Below, in pieces: positions 22,001 to 30,627 of a stretch of DNA of 45,013 nucleotides; the first letter of the stretch is position 1, and each line of letters begins with the position of its first letter. A model generated the notes under the pieces. It was not told where the DNA came from. It saw only the letters and a program-made list of their open reading frames with translations, and ran no database searches. The position numbers were made by a program, and so were the translations under genes. Location of the stretch: the NCBI GenBank assembly GCA_938040995.1, contig CALHZT010000121.1, forward strand, positions 1 to 45,013, in the 5' to 3' direction. The stretch comes from an uncultured Pirellulaceae bacterium. GTDB lineage: Bacteria; Planctomycetota; Planctomycetia; Pirellulales; Pirellulaceae.

Positions 22001-22268
22001 CGGATTTGAACGTCGCAGAAAAATCCTCGGACGAGACGTCCAGGTCTTCTTTCCACTTTCGGTCTATCGGATATGGGTGAGCATCGTCCGGCCAATCGTC
22101 GGCGTTTCCGTCAATCACCAAGCCCTCGACTGGTCTTGAGTAGGCGACGTTTCCGTTATCCGCATGAACAGGTGCTGCCAACACAATAAACAGCACAATT
22201 GCCAGCAACGTCGCAACGAGTCCGCTAGCCAAGTGGTAATCGCATGTCATGGCCATTCGCTTTTCCAT
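19005..22268 (-). CDS. Secreted protein: signal peptide + CBM9-like domain + two tandem serine beta-lactamase-like (PF00144-type) domains, 1087 aa
   Basis: Signal peptide LVATLLAIVLFIVLAAPVHA|DNG; DGNADDWPDD...FKSGFNSQKREVYFLVEVHDESH (CBM9-like). SITK...YSG...HSGNNG in the first catalytic domain; SISK...YSNSG...GHAGND in the second. Confidence 0.88.
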   Translation of the reverse strand: MEKRMAMTCDYHLASGLVATLLAIVLFIVLAAPVHADNGNVAYSRPVEGLVIDGNADDWPDDAHPYPIDRKWKEDLDVSSEDFSATFKSGFNSQKREVYFLVEVHDESHVGDRQLEREQEEPWRFFDTCILYLDTQHSPKGSGAQIFLNFGNQRKTIGKENAWDPATKSATWNNVELGVQRKENLTTYEWKFKNGQNVEVGKTIGLDFLICDADRDDDSEGSIHLWGPGDGKSHGAGSLGDLVLVSADAKLFDVAGRFEWKDQAAVLKAGNEGEGELSRKKQPIPQRVQLFSDSTLVATLAVGESGGFDAKLPEGEYGVSLANEIAEDVTDEESRRIRIVDKPVVSADEESEETATVVTLEFEAMPFFQTESSPLFNYSPQCDSNLIKVVESYRDYYDVPGYSKALIRDGELVFSHAAGQSNRFTGKLVDENTLFEAASITKAVFAFAVNRLAEKGEIDLDKPLGEYLEFDELSHDPRAGKITARHCLNHSSGLPNWFWDDGDEKVEMLFEPGEKHGYSGEAMMYLGRVVEHLQDKPLEKVVLDEACRPLGFTESVFFSDCEALRSVASFGHANKMPQAHDNSPMIGVASTMFTESKAFSKFMIALMDRAVLSPETYEEMFRLSMPACNGGDEGFSSGFGLGFQIEDSKHGKVIKHSGNNGDFQCLFEIYDESNDGLVIFTNSDSGGDFIVAVRAYLLEGEVGDRESGDTAKSKPRRLTPAELDAKLVEIERQSVLPGFAVSVFDKDKVIYEKGYGFADIENKRPFTSDSVQYLASISKTVVATAMMQAVERGELSLDDPVNKHLPFRVVHPKFPKVPITVRHLATHTSSIGDGSKFEKTYLFRERLVEADFPKAWHKHLETYNTNKPLGLQEYLGKALSVEGVWNDGSSFLQHKPGTAYKYSNSGVGLLGLAIQRATGTEFRELTQEEIFEPIGMESTTWHLDLVDPKQHVVYYNELLNPVPRYTFSTYPDGGVFSSVSDLRKFAQEMMKARVGESKLLKQKSAVEMMPQSGLELELPVALVWDIEMGEGELIGHAGNDFGTSTYMYFNPNTGIGRIFFANVSMDGSIESACNEIYNSTFQLKLAK

Positions 22269-22305
22269 TCATGTAAAGGTCCCGAAACCACCAACGCCTC
22301 GAAAG

Positions 22306-24747
22306 TCAGAAGAATTCTGGATCATTCTTCAAGCCGTCGGTCTTCGTATCAACCTCGTTGAGATGGATAGAGCCATGCTTGCTTCGCAACAGAAACGATG
22401 GGCCGCCGCCATTTAGCTGAATGTCAGCCGCATTCATTTTGCCTTCAGGTACGAGCGAACCTCGAACTTTGCCTTTCTCGGACCTCGCATCGATATCAAC
22501 AGACGTGCCAGATTCGACACCGATTCGAATCGCGCCTTCGTTTGTCGCAATGCTGGAGTCGGAACTAATTTGTCCGATTCGTTCGACGGAGATCTTCCCT
22601 TCGCCGGTGGAAGCCTGAATATTTCCAAGGACTTCCGAAACATGTATGTCGCCGTCGTCTGCGATTGTTAGTCGAGCACCACCATTGGCTTTCCCGATTT
22701 GGATCTTTCCGTCATCGAGACTCACGACCGCGAGGCCATTTGACTTGTTGATTTCGATCTTGGCGTCCTCGGTGGTGATCTTTGCGGTTCCACCAATTTC
22801 TCCAAGTTTCAGATCGCCGTCTTCGCCGTTGATAACAACATTTCCAGTCACATCTCCAGCAAGAAGTGTGCCGTCTTCCAGGCTGACATTGAGATCTCCG
22901 TCGATATCCCCCAGAGTGATGTCGCCATCTTCAACGACTGTCTTGATATTGCCCTCAACAACTGGCAATGCAAGATTGCCGTCCCGGTTTAAGATCTCGA
23001 CGTTGAAGTGCCGGGGAATTTTGATCCGAAGACTAACGTTGGACTGATCGTTGCTTGCAAGAATACGACTGATCGAAATCTGATTATTCTTCGTTACAAA
23101 CTGGTTGATCGCTCGTGCAGAGAACTGGCTCAGATCGCACTCGACTGTTCCCCATTCCGAAACCAACAATGCATCGCGACGTTTGACGAGGTCGCTGCCT
23201 TCCAGATCGCAGCTAAGCTGATGTCTCGACATCAAGGCCGCTGCCTCCTTTCGGTTTCGAGCCGCGATTGAAACTACAGCCTTGATGTCAACTTGAGGTT
23301 TGTCGTGAGTCTCAACGGCGATGTTTGCAAGGTCGGACCGCACTACGAGCTTGCCACCGTCCCGGACAGGAATCGAATCTGTCTCGTCAAATTCAAAGCT
23401 CTCCAGGGGCGCCCCTTCGTCGAGTATCAAACTTGCGATCGCCTTCATCAATTCTTCTGGCTGTTTTTCCTGCGCTTTCTGATTGGCACCGGCAACGCCC
23501 TCGGGCCCCTGCATCCCCTCGAAATACGGCTTGGCGACCAACCACGCAGCAATAACAGCTGGCAAGAGCGCAACAGCACACCACACAACCAGCGTTGAGC
23601 GCTTCGTTTTTGTGGCAGGGTGATGCCATGACCTGGAGGGACAAGATACGGTGTTCGGTGCTTGCATATGAGCCAGTTCTGCCGAAAGATGCTGCTTCAC
23701 TTCAGTTGCAGTCTGAAACCGTTCTTCCTTTCTCTTGCTCATCAATACTTCGATAAAGGCGACGAGCCAAGCGGGAATCTTCGGATTGGATTCGAGTATG
23801 GAACGAGGTTGTTCATCGCACACTCGTTTGATGACTCCAAAGGCGTTTTCGGCTCGAAACGGAGGGTGACCGGTGCACGCTGCGTACAGAGTGCTACCAA
23901 GGCTAAATAGATCAGAACGACCATCCAGTGTCTCGCCTTTCGCCTGTTCGGGAGACATATACTGTGGCGTGCCCGTAATCAGACCGCTGCGAGTCATCGA
24001 GGCTTCATTGGCAACCTGCGCCAAGCCGAAGTCCGAAACCATCGCTCGATCCGACCCCGATTCAAGCATGACGTTGGCTGGTTTTACATCGCGATGCACG
24101 ATGCCCTGTGCGTGTGCCGCCTCCAGGCCTTCGGCAATGTGCAACCCAAATCGAACGACCGCTTCCGACGAAAGCGGCCCATCACGTGCAATCTTCTGTT
24201 GCAGTGACCCGCCTGGCATGTACTGCATGACAATGAAGGGTTGGCCAAGGTGTTCACTAATTGCATACACCGGTACGACATGAGGATTGACCACCGCCGC
24301 AATAGCTCGACCTTCACGGTCGAACCGTTTGCGAGCCGCGGCTGAGTCACAAAGATTGGGGTGCAAGACCTTGATTGCGACAAAACGATTCAGAGTTCGC
24401 TCGAATGCCCTGGCAACAATTCCAGTACTCCCTGAACCGATGACCGCGGAAACCTCGTATCGCGCCAGCCTGCCCAGCATCTCGGGATCGTCAGTAGGCC
24501 CGAGTAAGTCGAGAAATTTTCTTGTGGAGGATTCACCTGGAGTTTCTACTTCGCCAAAGTCAACAAGATGGTGATGAATCGTCGACCACTCATTGCCGTT
24601 TTGGACCAGTCTTTCCATTCGCTCTTGGCAATCCCTGCACTGATCGATATGCGCAATCAACTGCGACTCCTGCTCCGAATCCAGCTGTTCTTCGACGAGC
24701 AGTTCGAGCTGCTGCCTGGCAATGTGTTTTGTATCGTTAAAGTTCAC
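22306..24747 (-). CDS. Membrane Ser/Thr protein kinase with N-terminal zinc anti-sigma-like segment and C-terminal DUF4097-like beta-strand repeat domain
   Basis: HIDQCRDCQERM (HxxxCxxC); IGSGSTGIVARA, VAIKVL, HRDVKPANVML, DFGLAQ; TM STLVVWCAVALLPAVIAAWLVA; VEDGDITLGDIDGDLNVSLEDGTLLAGDVTGNVVING... The ORF track starts at 24783, but a GTG at 24747 gives a short overlap with the upstream sigma gene and is more likely. Confidence 0.9.
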   Translation of the reverse strand: MNFNDTKHIARQQLELLVEEQLDSEQESQLIAHIDQCRDCQERMERLVQNGNEWSTIHHHLVDFGEVETPGESSTRKFLDLLGPTDDPEMLGRLARYEVSAVIGSGSTGIVARAFERTLNRFVAIKVLHPNLCDSAAARKRFDREGRAIAAVVNPHVVPVYAISEHLGQPFIVMQYMPGGSLQQKIARDGPLSSEAVVRFGLHIAEGLEAAHAQGIVHRDVKPANVMLESGSDRAMVSDFGLAQVANEASMTRSGLITGTPQYMSPEQAKGETLDGRSDLFSLGSTLYAACTGHPPFRAENAFGVIKRVCDEQPRSILESNPKIPAWLVAFIEVLMSKRKEERFQTATEVKQHLSAELAHMQAPNTVSCPSRSWHHPATKTKRSTLVVWCAVALLPAVIAAWLVAKPYFEGMQGPEGVAGANQKAQEKQPEELMKAIASLILDEGAPLESFEFDETDSIPVRDGGKLVVRSDLANIAVETHDKPQVDIKAVVSIAARNRKEAAALMSRHQLSCDLEGSDLVKRRDALLVSEWGTVECDLSQFSARAINQFVTKNNQISISRILASNDQSNVSLRIKIPRHFNVEILNRDGNLALPVVEGNIKTVVEDGDITLGDIDGDLNVSLEDGTLLAGDVTGNVVINGEDGDLKLGEIGGTAKITTEDAKIEINKSNGLAVVSLDDGKIQIGKANGGARLTIADDGDIHVSEVLGNIQASTGEGKISVERIGQISSDSSIATNEGAIRIGVESGTSVDIDARSEKGKVRGSLVPEGKMNAADIQLNGGGPSFLLRSKHGSIHLNEVDTKTDGLKNDPEFF

Positions 24748-25387
24748 GATCGTGATCCTCGTTTTGAATGTGTTCCCGATCAATGGAGACGCCCGAAGGC
24801 AGATTTTCGTAAAGCGCGACGACCTTGCGGATTCTTGAAATCATCCGGCACTTGGCGGTGTAAACCGAACCAACAGACATTCCAAGCTCTTCAGCGACTT
24901 CGCCAGCCGCCCGGCCATTGATGGCTGTTTCCCAAAAGCAACGCCAGCTGTCTTCACCGACGGAAGGTTTGATTCTTGCCGCGGCCGACAAAATAAGGCT
25001 GCGGCGATACTCCAGTTCAATTGCCTGTGAGACATCGGTATTACCCGGCGTAGCTTCGACGAGTCGCTGGATTGAAGTCCCACCACTTGCGTTAATCTGT
25101 TTTGCACGCTCACAGAATTTGTCGACTGAGATGTTACGAGCGATTCGAAATAGCCAATTCCTGAACCCGCCTTTTTCAGGATCGTATTTCCCATTGACCA
25201 GGTTCTTGTCGAGTGCTGCCAACACTTCCTGACAGACATCAGCAGAATCTTCGTTCGAAAGCCCCCTGGAAATGCAAAACCTCAAAAGCGCTTGCTCGTA
25301 GACTTCAACGAAATCCAGCCACGCGTTCTCGCTACGGTCAGCGAGCCTGCTAAGCATCCGTTGGTCGGTTTTTGGCAAATCCTTCAT
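24737..25387 (-). CDS. ECF-type RNA polymerase sigma factor, 216 aa
   Basis: DFVEVYEQALLRFCISRGLSNEDSADVCQEVLAALDKNL...FRNWLFRIARNISVDKFCERAKQ...INGRAAGEVAEELGMSVGSVYTAKCRMISRIRKVV (sigma region 2 and region 4 patterns). Confidence 0.9.
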   Translation of the reverse strand: MKDLPKTDQRMLSRLADRSENAWLDFVEVYEQALLRFCISRGLSNEDSADVCQEVLAALDKNLVNGKYDPEKGGFRNWLFRIARNISVDKFCERAKQINASGGTSIQRLVEATPGNTDVSQAIELEYRRSLILSAAARIKPSVGEDSWRCFWETAINGRAAGEVAEELGMSVGSVYTAKCRMISRIRKVVALYENLPSGVSIDREHIQNEDHDREL

Positions 25388-25717
25388 CTCGTCTCCATCA
25401 ATACTGGCTGCATATAATTCCTGAATTCACCCGACTTCTTACATGTAAAAACGAGAAATCTGCAAAGAAAACGCAAAGCCCTGAGTTGCCCGCCGATTCT
25501 ACCTCTTTGAGAACAGGTTCGACCCCGCACGATCAAACGAGGTTTGCGTTGAAACATTGCCCGAAGGAAGCAATCGAAGAGCGGTAACGAGCTTTGGCGC
25601 CGGGGTGACACTGGAGCAAGCTCCATCGGCGTGCCGTGTCAGATTGATTAACAGCCTGGAAAAGTTAAAATCGGCACCTCGCTGGGAAACGGCTCTTCAA
25701 CTCCTCAAGGATCGATT

Positions 25718-27373
25718 ATGGCAACGACCATTGGCACGTTCGTCTTCTTCACGGCTCTTGTGGCGTTTCTCACCTGGCGAATCACTCGAGGAACGAACGT
25801 CAATACAGACGAGGGGTACTTTCTGGCTGGGCGAAGCCTGACAGGACTGTTCATCGCCGGTTCATTACTACTCACGAACCTGTCCACGGAACAACTTATC
25901 GGCTTGAATGCCGGTGCCTTTAACGATGGACTATCTGTGATGTGCTGGGAGGTCGTCGCTGGCATCTCACTCGTCATCCTTGCGCTCGTTTTCTTGCCGC
26001 GATACCTCAAGTCCGGCATCGCGACGATCCCCCAGTTCCTGGAAGAACGCTACGGCCCGGCCGTGCGCACACTCACCGCCGCAATCTTCATCATTGCATA
26101 CATGCTGATCCTGTTGCCATTCGTCCTGTTCCTTGGGGCTCGTGGCCTGAACGGCATGCTTGGACTGCAAGACATGACTGGATGGTCGGAACTCAACACG
26201 ATCCGCGCCATCATCATCTTCATTGCTGTTATGGGCGGCGCTTACGCGATCTGGGGTGGGCTCAAGGCGGTGGCCGTTTCGGACACGTTTAATGGTGCTG
26301 GCCTGCTGACAGGTGGCTTGCTTATTACCTTCTTCGCCCTCAAAACAGTCGCCGGAGCCGACGGAGGTTTCGCCGGGGCGTTCGAGAAAATCCATGCCGC
26401 CGATCCGGATGCCTTCGTATCACTTGGCTCGGCGACAGAAGATACACACTGGCCAACCCTGTTCACCGGCGTACTTCTGCTGAACTTTTTCTACTGGTGC
26501 ACCAACCAGCAGATTATTCAGCGAACGTTCGGAGCCAAAAATCTGGCAGAAGGGCAAAAAGGCGTGTTGCTTGCCGCCTTTTTCAAAATTCTCGCACCGC
26601 TCATCCTCGTGCTTCCGGGCATTGTCGCGGCGTATCTGATTCTCGCCGCGGAGGATCCAGAAATGATGGCATCGGTCGGAAAAACCGAAGATGGAAAGTG
26701 GATCGCCAACCAGGCCTACGGAGCACTTGTAAGTCGCGTGTTGCCTGAGTGGCTTTTGGGGTTCTTCTCTGCCGTGGTGGTCGGATCGATCCTCTCCACT
26801 TTCAACTCGGTCCTGAATTCAAGCGCGACACTGTTTTCGCTCGATGTCTACAAGAAATATATCCAACCCGACGCATCCACGGAGGCGATCGTGCGATCGG
26901 GACAGGCTTGCAGCGTGATTGTGGCTGTTCTTTCGGTGATCGCTGCCCCGCTCATTTTCTATGGCCGCGACGGGGTCTTCGACTTTTTCCAGACTCTCAA
27001 TGGCGTGTACTTTATTCCCCTGCTGGCCATCATCATGGTTGGCATGTTCAACAGGATGGTTGATGCGAATTCGGCACTCATCACGCTCCTGGCTGGACTG
27101 GGTCTGATGATCCTGGGAACTTTTTTCTCCGGTGGCGACGGTGGCTGGCTGCAATCCACTTTCGGTTCCGGGTTTCACTTCATGGGTGCTGTATTTCTCA
27201 CGTTGATTATTCTTCAATTGCTGCTCGCCAACGTCGCTGGCATGAAACGCACCGAGCCGTATGTCCAGCAGGATGCCAAAGCAGTCGACCTGACGCCGTG
27301 GAAGCCGGCTCCAGTCGTCGGGACCATGCTCATCATTTTTGCCCTGAGCATCTACGTTTACTTTGCCCGGTAA
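25718..27373 (+). CDS. Sodium:solute symporter (SSS/SLC5 family), 551 aa
   Basis: NTDEGYFLAGRSLTGLFIAGSLLLTNLSTEQLIGLNAGAF...YWCTNQQIIQRTFGAKNLAEGQKGVLLAAFFKILAPLILVLPG. Confidence 0.93.
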   Translation: MATTIGTFVFFTALVAFLTWRITRGTNVNTDEGYFLAGRSLTGLFIAGSLLLTNLSTEQLIGLNAGAFNDGLSVMCWEVVAGISLVILALVFLPRYLKSGIATIPQFLEERYGPAVRTLTAAIFIIAYMLILLPFVLFLGARGLNGMLGLQDMTGWSELNTIRAIIIFIAVMGGAYAIWGGLKAVAVSDTFNGAGLLTGGLLITFFALKTVAGADGGFAGAFEKIHAADPDAFVSLGSATEDTHWPTLFTGVLLLNFFYWCTNQQIIQRTFGAKNLAEGQKGVLLAAFFKILAPLILVLPGIVAAYLILAAEDPEMMASVGKTEDGKWIANQAYGALVSRVLPEWLLGFFSAVVVGSILSTFNSVLNSSATLFSLDVYKKYIQPDASTEAIVRSGQACSVIVAVLSVIAAPLIFYGRDGVFDFFQTLNGVYFIPLLAIIMVGMFNRMVDANSALITLLAGLGLMILGTFFSGGDGGWLQSTFGSGFHFMGAVFLTLIILQLLLANVAGMKRTEPYVQQDAKAVDLTPWKPAPVVGTMLIIFALSIYVYFAR

Positions 27374-27382
27374 GACTTATTG

Positions 27383-27390
27383 GAAATCTT
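27383..27390. repeat. 8-bp target-site duplication GAAATCTT, left (partner 27810-27817)
   Basis: Perfect direct repeats immediately flanking element B copy 1. Confidence 0.85.
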
Positions 27391-27809
27391 GTAACCGTTC
27401 ACGCGGTCAAGGGGCTGGCTGGGGTGTTGTAAAGTTGGCCTTGCAGCGGACTTTACGTTGCCCAAAACGGACACGAGCTGTTGCAGATACATCGACGCGT
27501 CTGGCCGCTCCTCCCCGTCGCTTGGGCTCCGCCCCTCCTCACGCGACACGTGGTATGCCCTGCTCATTCTTCGCATGACACCACTGCGTCGGAGGAGGGT
27601 TGCTTGCGACGGGCGGCCGAGGTCAGGCAAACGGCTGCAATAAATCTGGCGTGAGCACAAACGCCACTCAAAATTGAATTTACAACACCCCGGGGTCTGG
27701 CTCAATTTTTCGGCGGCAATTTGACTTATTTCGCTTTGCGGACAAACGCCGAAAATTTGTGTCTGCCCCTCTCGAACCTGACGAAACGTCAATATCCGTG
27801 AACGGTTAC
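27391..27809. mobile_element. IS66-like MITE (element B) copy 1, interrupted by element C
   Basis: GTAACCGTTCACGCGG...CCGTGAACGGTTAC ends; perfect 8-bp TSD GAAATCTT; sequence matches 30699-31045 in reverse complement once inserts are removed. Confidence 0.88.
27421..27691. mobile_element. MITE-like element C inserted into element B copy 1
   Basis: GGGGTGTTGTAAA...TTTACAACACCCC-type termini (right end reads TTTACAACACCCC); flanked by near-identical repeats ggggctggct / ggggtctggct. Element B copy 2 has the single uninterrupted sequence aagggtctggctcaatt. Confidence 0.8.
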
Positions 27810-27907
27810 GAAATCTTTGCAATTTTTCCGGCCAGATTCGATACCGCTGGACTCTTTCTCTTTGCGTCAGTCACCGAATCTGCGAAACCACTGCCGGGAG
27901 TGTATCT

Positions 27908-28777
27908 ATGAACTCTGCGAATCGTCATTTGGACTTACACGTTGAAGCTCTTGAAGACCGCCAATTATTGGCAGGAAACGTCACGGCGACTCTTGCTGCT
28001 GGTGGAGATTTGACGATTCGCGGCGACAACGCCAGCAATTCGGTCATCCTCGAGGTATTTGAGGATCGCACTTTCGAACTGCGTGGACTCAGCTCAACGA
28101 CCATTGACGCAGAAGACTTTGCTGGAAGAACCCTGAACGGGAACGTCAGAGTCCAGTTGCGAGGCGGAGATGATGTCTTCGAACTTTCCGGAAACAGTAC
28201 GATTGATGTCCTCGAAAATGTAAGGATCTCTGATAGCGATGGTGACGATACCTTCAAGTTTTTCAGAGTCGAGATGGGCGGCCAATTGACCATTCGTGCC
28301 GGAAAGGGCGACGACAGATTGACTTTCTTCGATGCTACGGCAGAAAAAATGAATTTCAATCTTGGCCAGGGTAATGACACCCAGACAATGGTACTCCTCA
28401 ATTCATCCAGACGCGTGGCTGATCAAGCCATCATCAAAACAGGATCAGGCAACGACGATATCACTTTGCGTGGGAACTATGAATCGGCGAGGGTTAGCCT
28501 CGGATCAGGAGACGACGTTTTTCGCGGAACCTTCTTTACGGCTGATACGGCCAACATAAACTTCAGCGGTGGCAATGATCTTCTGGTAGACGGCGGGTTT
28601 TCAGGAGCTTTTTCATTCGTGGCGAAGTTTGGTTCAGGAGACGATACTGCCGACTTGACCAGTTTCTTTCGGGATATTGAGTTAAACGGTGGAGGCGGAA
28701 CGGACACGGTCTTTGCTGCACCGCTGGATGCGCGACTGAGTTTTGAAATTACTTCATTCGAAGAAAACAATCTCTAG
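27908..28777 (+). CDS. Secreted protein with LEPR-XLL-type N-terminal motif and Gly/Asp-rich beta-strand repeats, 289 aa
   Basis: MNSANRHLDLHVEALEDRQLLAGNVTATLAAGGDLTIRGDNASNSV...GSGNDDITLRGNYESARVSLGSGDDVFRG... Confidence 0.8.
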   Translation: MNSANRHLDLHVEALEDRQLLAGNVTATLAAGGDLTIRGDNASNSVILEVFEDRTFELRGLSSTTIDAEDFAGRTLNGNVRVQLRGGDDVFELSGNSTIDVLENVRISDSDGDDTFKFFRVEMGGQLTIRAGKGDDRLTFFDATAEKMNFNLGQGNDTQTMVLLNSSRRVADQAIIKTGSGNDDITLRGNYESARVSLGSGDDVFRGTFFTADTANINFSGGNDLLVDGGFSGAFSFVAKFGSGDDTADLTSFFRDIELNGGGGTDTVFAAPLDARLSFEITSFEENNL

Positions 28778-28845
28778 AAGCACACTCCAGGTTAACTTGA
28801 AAGTCAGGCATTAGCCCTCAGCCAGACTCGAAAAAAGCTATTACT

Positions 28846-28897
28846 GCGAGGATCTTTAGCAAGATCCACTACGAGCTATCCGGCCGTCATCCCGTGA
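28846..28897 (-). repeat. Palindromic interspersed repeat D, copy 1
   Basis: Reverse complement tcacgggatgacggccggatagctcgtagtggatcttgctaaagatcctcgc; matches 30628-30680. Hairpin ggatctt-gcta-aagatcc. Confidence 0.8.
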
Positions 28898-29231
28898 GTT
28901 TTTAGCGTGGTCCAACTCTCAATTGAGACCAACGCGCTGCCGCCCGGAATGAGCCTCGACAAGTCAGATTTGGGCAAACGCGGCGAGCCAGTGTCTCGCG
29001 AGTCGCCCTGGGTTCCTTAGCCCCGGAGATTGAGCAGTGTGTTTGGAACTTTTGAGATGATCCGGGATCCAGGCGATTTGGTTGGCCACCTCATTTCGGT
29101 CTCCGTACGATGAAGTTGTTGGGCATTTTGGCTCGTCGAATATCACACATCACAGAATCCATTGCCAAAGAGCCAGAAAATATGAGAGACTTTCCGGACC
29201 GGAATACAACCGCCGTATCTAAAGGCAAGCC

Positions 29232-30581
29232 ATGTCGCGATTCATTTTTATCCCCGTAGTCCTCGTCGCTTTAACGATTCAATGCTCAGGCCAATGCCAC
29301 GCCGAGAACTGGGGCCATTGGCGCGGTGAGTCGGGAAATGGCATTTCATCCGTCGCGACGCCACCAACGGAATGGAGCGACACCAAAAACGTAAAATGGA
29401 AAGTCGCCGTGCCTGGGCGCGGTTCCGGCTCACCAGTCATCTGGAATGACAACATTTTTGTTGTGACCGCTGTCAAAGAAGGCGAACAACCCGCAGCAGC
29501 ACCTGCCGCTCAAGAGGCACCGCAGCAACGAAGAAGGCGGGGAGGCCGTGGTGGCGGACGTGGCCGCGGCGGTCCGATTCCCAACCTTGCGTTCAAACTC
29601 CTTTGCTATAGCAAAGCAACCGGCGACCTGAAGTGGGAGAAAACGGCGACTGTTGGAACGCCGCACCAGGCTACGCACTCCACCAATGGATTCGCATCTG
29701 CGTCACCGTGCACGGACGGCAATCATGTCTATGCTCATTTCGGTTCACGAGGCCTGTACTGCTACTCGCTGGACGGTGAACTGGTCTGGCAGCGTGACGA
29801 TCTGGGCAAAATGCAAACACGGAACAGTTTTGGTGAGGGAAGTTCGCCAGTGATCCATGGCGAAAAGCTCCTGGTCCCCTGGGATCACGAAGGTGATTCC
29901 GCGCTGTTCGCACTCAACAAACTGACGGGCGAGACAATCTGGAAAGCTGAGCGAGACGAACCGACTTGCTGGGCGACTCCTTTGGTTGCCAAAAACGGTG
30001 ACAAGCACCAGGTCATCATGAACGGCCAGAACTACGCCAGATCTTACGATCTGGAAACCGGCGAAGAACTCTGGAAATGCACTGGCCAAACCGAACGACC
30101 GGTGGCTTGCCCGGTTCAGCTACACGATCTCGTGATTGTTGGTAGCGGACACCGCGGATCATTCATGGGCGCTTTTCGACTGGACGGCAAAGGCGACATC
30201 GAAGACACCGAAAGTGTCGCATGGACCATCAACCGGAACACACCGGACATTGGATCGCCGATTCTTTCCGATGGACGATTGTATTTCTACAAAGGAAAAG
30301 CCGCCGTTCTCACTTGCCTGGATGCTGCGACGGGCCAGCCGCACTATTCTTCCGAGCGGCTGAGTGGAATGGACACGATCTATGCCTCTCCTGTCGCCGC
30401 CGGCGGTCACGTGTATCTGACATCACGAAACGGTACAACCGTAGTCATCAAAGATGCCGAGCAACTCGAAGTCGTCGCCACAAATTCCGTTGGCGAGACG
30501 GTTGATGCAACGCCGGCTCCCGTCGGCAATGAACTGTTCATTCGCGGTGAGCAGCATTTGTTCTGTATCGCGGCTGAATAG
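29232..30581 (+). CDS. Secreted PQQ-like beta-propeller protein, 449 aa
   Basis: Signal peptide; WGHWRGESGNGISSVATPPTEWSDTKNVKWKVAVPGRGSGSPVIW...; repeated GD.xW blades; RRRRGGRGGGRGRGG insert. Confidence 0.88.
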   Translation: MSRFIFIPVVLVALTIQCSGQCHAENWGHWRGESGNGISSVATPPTEWSDTKNVKWKVAVPGRGSGSPVIWNDNIFVVTAVKEGEQPAAAPAAQEAPQQRRRRGGRGGGRGRGGPIPNLAFKLLCYSKATGDLKWEKTATVGTPHQATHSTNGFASASPCTDGNHVYAHFGSRGLYCYSLDGELVWQRDDLGKMQTRNSFGEGSSPVIHGEKLLVPWDHEGDSALFALNKLTGETIWKAERDEPTCWATPLVAKNGDKHQVIMNGQNYARSYDLETGEELWKCTGQTERPVACPVQLHDLVIVGSGHRGSFMGAFRLDGKGDIEDTESVAWTINRNTPDIGSPILSDGRLYFYKGKAAVLTCLDAATGQPHYSSERLSGMDTIYASPVAAGGHVYLTSRNGTTVVIKDAEQLEVVATNSVGETVDATPAPVGNELFIRGEQHLFCIAAE

Positions 30582-30627
30582 AGATTCGAAGTCCCGATTC
30601 AAATGAGAGTCGGACCAGATTTGAAAT

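Noticed and set aside
27421-27691. Possible degraded protein gene between the symporter and the LEPR protein
   Set aside because: The 154-aa minus ORF here (27358-27822) spans two mobile-element boundaries and is explained by nested MITEs.
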